Positions 58,048 to 64,000 of a DNA stretch of 64,000 nt are shown here, one piece after another. The DNA is from Heterohyrax brucei (Eukaryota > Chordata > Mammalia > Hyracoidea > Procaviidae): NCBI GenBank assembly GCA_028571685.1, contig CM053141.1, positions 131,220,833 through 131,284,832 on the forward strand, given 5' to 3'. Within the stretch, counting starts at the first letter, position 1. Every line of letters begins with the position of its first letter. The notes beneath the pieces were generated by a model, which was given only the letters and a program-made list of their open reading frames with translations, ran no database searches and was not told the origin of the DNA. The position numbers were made by a program, and so were the translations under genes.

Positions 58048-58837
58048 AGTATAAAGACAAAAGCAGTATATGTTCCAAGAATGTACTTTGGATGTTTAAC
58101 AAAACATCTAGATCCTAGCTTTCTTTTCATTATTATCTCAAACCTCCTTTTTAAAACCTTGACATTTCCACTGAGTAGTCACTAGCAAATTAAATCTCAG
58201 CAGAAGCTGTAAACTTTGAAGAATGCACAAGCTAGACAGAGACAGAGAGACTATTTTACTGAGGCCCGTGGGTAACCTTGGCCTTCCCATCGTCCTGGTT
58301 GACAGTATATTGATTTGTGCGTTAGTCCAGTTTTAGGAAATAAAATAGAGCAGATAAAAAAATACAATTTGTTTTCTTCAAGGTAAGTTTTAGTTGGATG
58401 AGCGTCTGCTTTTGTGAAGTACTAACATTTTCCTAATACTTTGGAGAAACACCATTTCATGACCACTGTTTCTGGAGGTTTCAGCATAACTTTTGCATAA
58501 GTCAGGACAACATTCTATAGCATGCAAATGTTTGCTTTGGTTAGGTAGTGTGTGATGTGTCTCCTGTGTCTGTCAGGAGTACTGAGATTCCCTGAAGTGA
58601 TGCAGAGAGCAAGAGACAGGAGTGATAAGCAAGAGACTGCCAAGTAGTGTACTCTCCGTTACTGGATTTATCTACTGGACTTTATGTGGCAGACACAATT
58701 GTATGAACTTATTTCTGCTCTCATTTAGTCTTCCCAGCAATCAGTGATGGAGCTATTATGACTATGTTGATTTTTCTAGATGTGTAAAACCTATGTGGTT
58801 AATAAATTATGTAATTTTACACTTCAGAAAAAAAAAA
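58048..58837. other. Unassigned stretch
   Basis: No element or exon recognised. Confidence 0.4.
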
Positions 58838-58978
58838 TCCATTGCTGTCCAGTTGATTCTGACTCCTAGTGACCCTCTAGGACAGAGTAGAACTGCTCCA
58901 TAGAGTTTCCAAGGAGCATCAGGTGGATTCGAACTGCTGACATTTTGGGTAGCAGATGTAGCACTTAACCACTATGAT
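58838..58978 (-). mobile_element. AfroSINE
   Basis: Antisense: atccattgctgtccagttga, ccctctaggacagagtagaa, gatgtagcacttaaccacta. The outermost head bases are missing. Confidence 0.93.
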
Positions 58979-59774
58979 TTAAGCCAAATTTTTTTGAAAT
59001 CTAGAGACCAAACCCTTAACTGACATGCCAGTTTGTGAATGAAGAGAAGAAACTGAATGCATGGAGAGAAGAAAGGATGAAAGAGAAGAAAAAATGAATT
59101 TAGAAAAATTACATCTAAGTGTAAATGGTACCCTTTCTATTAGGAAAAGCTGGGAAAAAGAATGGAAAATGTGAATTATAAATCCACAGTCCAAGGATCC
59201 TCCTTTATATTCCCCCTCTTCTTACTGTGCTGTCCATAAATTTGCTTGATTTTAGTGATTTTATGCATACTTTAGTTATTTTGTTTTCTCACTATTATAC
59301 CTTAAGCATTTTTCAGAGTTATTATAATTCTCTGTAAACAATTTAATATTGTATAATATTACATGAATAAATAAACCATAATTTGATTAACCATATTTCT
59401 CTTTGGGGGGATATTTAGTTTTTCATGGTGATGCACAAGTTTGAACATCAGTTTGTATACAACAACAGTGTATTCCTTGCCTAAAAGAATTCACATTTTA
59501 TTACAAACAAACAAAATGCATTTAACACCAAAAAGCAAAATAAAGATAATAAACATGTTGGATAAATAGAATTGAAAGCATAGACTGTGGCAAATAAAAA
59601 ATAATAATCTGAAGACTTCTATCAAAAAATTAAAGTTGATACCATACTTTCTGATTGATTCCCTTATTTCTTCCATAATGGTAACAAATACAAAATTTGG
59701 CATGATCATTTTCAAATAGTCTCTCAGTAAACAGTTGCCCAGAGGGTATGAGTGTTCTCATGAATAGCCTTCAT
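58979..59774. other. Unassigned AT-rich stretch
   Basis: No element recognised. Short minus frames have no motif. Confidence 0.4.
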
Positions 59775-60010
59775 ATTCTATATTGCTTGTTGATTTCTGA
59801 ATAACAAATGACTCTAAAATTTGGTGGTTTGAAAGAACAATAATCATCCATTATCTTGCATGGTTTCTGTGGGTCTCAAGACACAAAGGCTGAGACTTGG
59901 AATTCTCTGTAGTTTCGTTCACTGGCAGATCTTTTAGCAGAGGCCCAGAAGTGGTTTTTGGTTGGTACACCAGAAGGAGCCTCTCTGCATGTGTGGGCTT
60001 CCTGTAATGT
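59775..60010 (-). mobile_element. LTR-like fragment, antisense
   Basis: tgatttctgaataacaaatg, aaaatttggtggtttgaaag, gtttctgtgggtctcaagac, ctcgtttcactggcagatc-like text. It resembles the LTR-like element at 42.24 kb. Family not assigned. Confidence 0.5.
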
Positions 60011-60631
60011 GCTGATTGTGTTTGAAGAACAAGTTTCTCAAAGTATTTGAAGTCATTTTGCCTTTCATAATCTAGCCTCAGATATCAGTGACACAGCACC
60101 ACTTTCTGCTCATTCTGCTGATTGTGGCAATTACAAAGGTGCACCCAGGTTTAAAGAGAAGGAAACATAGACCTCACGCCTCAGTGGAGGATTGCCAATG
60201 TCATATTTTAATAAAAGTATGTGGGAAGGCAGGTGTGTATGTAGGTGTGTGTGTGTATGTCCATGCTTGGAAAGTGCAATCTGCCATTCCATCTGAGGGT
60301 TCTAAAAATGTACCAGGGCCTAACTCAATGAGGTCAGAAGCAATGAGTCATCTTTGTCTCCTGGAGATATTTTATAAAACATGGCAGAGGTTAAACCAGC
60401 TCACCAGGAGGCACTTCTATTTTGTCTCTCTTTAGTCTGTACACATATCAGTGAGTGTTTATGATGAAAAACTAGGAATTTTCTTTATGGAACGTGACTG
60501 GAAATGCAGCTGAAAATAAAACGACTCAGTCAAGAACGGAAGCACAGTTATTTGTAAATATCATGGGATTGGGGCATGTTTAACCGCTTGGCTTAAGCTT
60601 ACTTGCCGAGCACAAAGACAGCTCTGGAGGG
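60011..60631. other. Unassigned stretch with a short TG run
   Basis: A (TG)n run lies at 60234-60262. The 115-codon plus frame (60088-60435) spans it and has no motif. Nothing else recognised. Confidence 0.35.
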
Positions 60632-60772
60632 TAAACCCACTATGGTTGAGTCAATGCTGACTCATAGCATCCCTATAGGACAGAGTAGAACTGTTCTACA
60701 GGACTGCCTGAGAGATTTGAACTGCTGACTTTTTGGTTAGCAGACAGCACTCAAGCACTACACCATCAGAGG
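60632..60772 (-). mobile_element. AfroSINE
   Basis: Antisense: aacccactatggttgagtca, cctataggacagagtagaac, gcactcaagcactacaccat. The middle is shortened. Confidence 0.92.
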
Positions 60773-60917
60773 TTAATGAATACTGTAAGGTGAAGTTTTG
60801 TTGTTCACCTGGAAACTACCTCAAAACCATAGAACCGTGTACTCTTTAGTGCTGGGTCCCCGACCAGAGGAGATGTGCTTGTTACCTTGTATCGTGGAGG
60901 GCTCTCAGCCTCAGCAA

Positions 60918-60955
60918 ACCAAAAACCAAACCCACTGCCACTGAGTCGATTCCAG
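60918..60955 (-). mobile_element. Short AfroSINE tail fragment
   Basis: caaaaaccaaacccactgcc, actgagtcgattcc only; about 38 bp. Confidence 0.7.
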
Positions 60956-61039
60956 TGCAGCTGCCATCGATTACGCATTTGACCAAACTTGTCCTAGATT
61001 GTTCAGGAGTATGTGGAAAGTGTCAAAGAATATCCTGAA

Positions 61040-61420
61040 TTTTGTTAATTTATTCAGCTCAACAAATGCCTGTTATGTATCAATCACTGGGCACTGTGAT
61101 GAAACTAAAGAGTTGAACAAGGTCCCATATCTCCAGTAATGTATCTACCAGAACCAAAAAAAAAAAAAAAAAAATGCAAATAGGCCATCTTACTACAGGA
61201 TGGGAAGTACCACAATAAAAGATAAAAAGAAAAGGCGATTTTCTAGGCAGAGAGGAAAGCAGTAGAAAAGAATGGACACAGATCTCACAAAGGACTAATT
61301 ATAAAGTATAGGATGAAGAAGTGGAGGTGATAGAAGTTGAAGCTTGTGACGTAAATAATATCCAGAACATAGGAAGAGAATGTGTGGAGAAAGAGAATTA
61401 CCTGAACTGAATAGATCCAG
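61040..61420. repeat. Ancient repeat fragment, family uncertain, with a poly-A run
   Basis: Opening text cagctcaacaaatgcctgtt ... gggcactgtgatgaaact matches the type at 3.09 and 22.44 kb. A 19-A run at 61156-61174 splits it. Confidence 0.4.
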
Positions 61421-61753
61421 TGCCTTTACTTTCCTGTATTTTGATCTGCAGCCTGCTTAAATAAAAACTGTAAGCAGTTTTTATATGAGGAAATTAAAAA
61501 TTATAAAATGTAAGAAATGAAACAAATCAAAGCAGTCATGTAGTAGTTGTATAATTCCAGTTAAATGCAGGACAATAAATTGATATATGAAAGTGAAAGG
61601 ATTTCAAGGTCGATTAGTAGACTGAAAAATTAATTGCTGATTTCTTTTCCTACTCTTACTCCTGAATTTTAAAAAAATATTTTGTGAATGTTATTTGAAA
61701 TTAGTTATATTGTTATATTGCTTTCTACTTAGAGAGTTTCTAATTTGATGCTC

Positions 61754-61771
61754 TTTTTTTTTTTTTTTTTT
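61754..61771. repeat. Poly-T run
   Basis: Eighteen consecutive T with no recognisable retroelement beside it. Confidence 0.7.
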
Positions 61772-61989
61772 ACTTTAAAGGTAGGCACAAAGAAGTTTTA
61801 TCTGCATCTTAGAATGGAGAAAAATGTGTTTTGGATAGGTTGTGAGTGCACGAGCAAACATTTAATAATGTGAATAACCAGGAGTAATAATTCTGACTTC
61901 CGACTTCAAAACTCACGTTCATGATCAATGTCCTTTCTTCCTTAATAGCGGTCTTCTCTGTTTACTAAAAGCTTTATCTAGACTAGGCC

Positions 61990-62165
61990 ATCTAGAGGCT
62001 ATTTTTGTGTTACATCATTTGACCTTTCCAGTGATCCCAGGAGACAAGGAGCATCACAGGAAAGCTGAGACTCAGACACAGATCACCTCCCTCGTGGTCA
62101 GGAGAGAGTGGGCTGAGATTTGTGCTGTCATATTCTAAGCCCCTGACTTCTGCCTTCCCACGTAG
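61990..62165 (-). mobile_element. Probable MIR, antisense
   Basis: gtgatcccaggagacaagga, aaagctgagactcagacaca, gatttgtgctgtcatattct and aagcccctgact follow the MIR reverse order, weakly. Confidence 0.5.
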
Positions 62166-62470
62166 GCCCTGAGTCTTGAAAGTATTCTGGTAAATAAAGC
62201 AGCAAGCTAACTGTACTTCTTCCGTCTTCCATTCAGATAAGAAATGAAAGTTTCAATTGTTAAACAGTTTAAAAATCAATGGACTTTGAAATGCTAAATA
62301 AGAGCAAGACAGAAATGTCAATTCCACTTCTGTGCTTGATGAAAATCTGTTTTCCTATTATGGTGGACTTAATTTTTAAAAATTAAATTTTAAGTAGGTG
62401 GAACAGCAGCATTTACCAATACACAAATCTGTAAGAAAATGTTACTGATTTGGGAGAATGAAGAGCAGTG

Positions 62471-62790
62471 TTTTTTTTTTTTCCCTTTTGTTTGTTTGTT
62501 TGTTTTCAGTTGTTACTTTAAGTGAAGGTTTACAAAGCAAATTGACTTCACATTCAGTAGCTTATACACAAGTTGTCCTGTGACACCGGTTGCAATCCCT
62601 CCAAAGTGGAAGCACTTTCCCCATTTCTACTCTGAGTTCCCCATTTCCGTTTCTCTGGTTTTCCCACCCCTTGCTGCTTCTCATATTTGCTGTTGGCCAG
62701 ATGTTCCCCTTTTGATGTCGTATAGATGATTGTTCTAAGGAGCACTTTCCTCAGGGGTGTTTATTTTTTAGGTCAGTCTGTTATTTGACT
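62471..62790 (-). mobile_element. L1 3' UTR end, antisense, 5'-truncated
   Basis: A poly-T and (tttg)n start, then ttactttaagtgaaggttta and caaagcaaattgacttcaca, the reverse complement of the L1 end at 20.74-20.79 kb. It then follows the 3' UTR to ctcaggggtgttta. The 63-codon minus frame in it is chance. Confidence 0.78.
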
Positions 62791-63068
62791 GAAGGTAATC
62801 TCTGGGAATGGATTCAGTTTTCAGTTTAGAAGGATGTCAAAGGGAGTTGTTTTTTAGTTGGTTTGTAATAAAGAGACTTTTTCTCATCTCCCGTTCATAC
62901 TGTGGGTTATTTACCTATCTTTTATGCCTCCCCTAATATTTACTTTCAAAGTCTACTATTCAACACTTCAGGTTTGTACTTCAGGCCAAGCATGTAATGT
63001 TTCTGGCACTGTAAACACTTTAAAGTCAGCTCTGAACTCCCTATCGTTGTGAATTTACTCTTGCTGTA
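62791..63068. other. Unassigned spacer
   Basis: No element recognised. Confidence 0.35.
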
Positions 63069-63237
63069 AAAACCAGAAAACCAAACTTGTTGCTGCTGAG
63101 TCATTTCCGATTATAGCAGCCCTATAGGAAAGAGTAGAACTGCCCTGTAGAGTTTCCAAGGAGCACCTGGTGGATTTGAATAGCTGACTTTTGGGTCAGC
63201 ATCTATAGCACTTAACCACTATGCCATCAGTGTTTCT
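63069..63237 (-). mobile_element. AfroSINE, near full length
   Basis: Antisense: accagaaaaccaaacttgtt, cctataggaaagagtagaac, gcacttaaccactatgccat, cagtgtttct. Full tail and head. Confidence 0.94.
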
Positions 63238-63724
63238 CTATAAGGAAAAATAAAATTAAAAAATGTATTTTAGATTTATATATACAGAACCATGTTAATT
63301 AAAAATTAATATTTACATATATACAAAATAATAGATGTGCTAGTATTTCCTGCTTTAAAAAACTGTTTTATTTCATCATTTATAGAAAGTAAAACACATG
63401 TTTGTCCTTGTTTCAAATGTGATAATAAATAATGTTTTTAAAATACTGTAAAATAATACTTGTAAATTAGCTTTAGTTTTGGCTTTATATTGCAAATATA
63501 AGTAACTAATCATTATATGTAGACTACAAACTCTGATAATGAAACTTCACAGTGGAATTAAGATAGTCTTCTTTTTCTGTCTCTTATTTCCTTTTTAAGT
63601 AATAGTGCAATCAAATCTTATAATTTACATTGAATCCATAAATTATTCATCCCTAGTTCTGATAATCTTATTTTCTGGCAAGAACACTCATTATAAACTT
63701 CCAAGATTAGAAACTTCATTACTT
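63238..63724. other. Unassigned AT-rich stretch
   Basis: No element recognised. Confidence 0.4.
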
Positions 63725-63857
63725 CCAGGCAGTATAACCTCGGGAAAATTACTTAACTTTTCTGTGCTTTCCAGTTGTTCAGATTTTCTCTTCTGTAAAA
63801 CAGGAATTAAAATGCATTTCATAGGATTAAATGATTTAACTCTTTATTTCAATAAAT
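63725..63857 (+). mobile_element. MIR fragment
   Basis: cctcgggaaaattacttaac, ttttctgtgctttccagttg, ttctgtaaaacaggaattaa, ataggattaaatgatttaac keep the MIR order. Confidence 0.75.
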
Positions 63858-64000
63858 AATAAAAATCAAGCTCCGTAACCTCATTTGCATGGCTTACACT
63901 ATCTAAACCAAAGGCACTCTCTGAGACATATCTTCTGCCTTGAAAATTGTGTGCTCTAATTAATCTGGAACCTGACTTGTTTTCTGACCATTTCTTGTTG

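Noticed and set aside
60088..60435. 115-codon frame starting with a hydrophobic, signal-like stretch
   Set aside because: The frame spans a (TG)n microsatellite and has no mature-protein motif; the hydrophobic start alone is not evidence of secretion.

Overview
This window looks like nuclear DNA from an afrotherian mammal, most likely a paenungulate (elephant, hyrax or sea-cow group). The evidence is repeat content. About 36 copies or fragments of a tRNA-headed SINE with the AfroSINE body are scattered on both strands. There are also BovB/RTE-type LINEs whose 3' tail matches the SINE tail, L1 elements with a long G/A-rich 3' UTR, MaLR-type LTRs and old mammalian MIRs. The DNA is AT-rich and poor in CpG. 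I find no cellular protein-coding gene, no conserved exon and no functional RNA gene. The longest open frames all lie inside transposable elements, so the window is best read as intergenic or deep intronic sequence.

Layout: 1-98 is a 33-bp minisatellite cut by the window edge. 701-1060 is an unassigned CpG-rich segment with a perfect GC hairpin. 1152-2368 is an antisense RTE fragment abutting an inverted (twin-primed) L1. 3090-4470 is an ancient repeat split by an AfroSINE. 5176-6790 holds an antisense LTR with two SINEs inside it, then a MaLR-type LTR. 7-17 kb is mostly unassigned sequence with scattered SINEs, one antisense MaLR and old L1/MIR traces. 17.3-18.1 kb is an MLT1-like LTR carrying an RTE and a SINE fragment. 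18.8-20.8 kb is an L1 3' end. 21-26.7 kb is sparse. 26.7-29.7 kb is the best RTE copy: endonuclease motifs are readable and the reverse-transcriptase active site is destroyed.

The right half is heavily nested. 30.7-31.05 kb is a SINE inside a SINE. 31.18-31.74 kb is a mariner deletion derivative that has become a large inverted repeat. 32.1-32.4 kb is an inverted RTE end. 41.8-44.6 kb is an old repeat hit by an LTR, a 27-bp SINE tail, an L1, an RTE and a SINE, several with target-site duplications. 46.5-56.4 kb is one old L1 broken by a SINE, a truncated L1, a MaLR LTR (itself carrying a SINE) and a 3.8-kb younger L1. 56.4-57.5 kb is an L1 3' end in opposite orientation. 57.5-64 kb returns to scattered SINEs, MIRs and microsatellites.

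The elements relate to each other rather than forming a pathway. RTE supplied the retrotransposition machinery, and AfroSINE, which shares its tail, presumably used it. L1 drove the remaining insertions. Boundaries of old repeats are approximate because they were judged by eye, and family names beyond the class level are tentative where stated.
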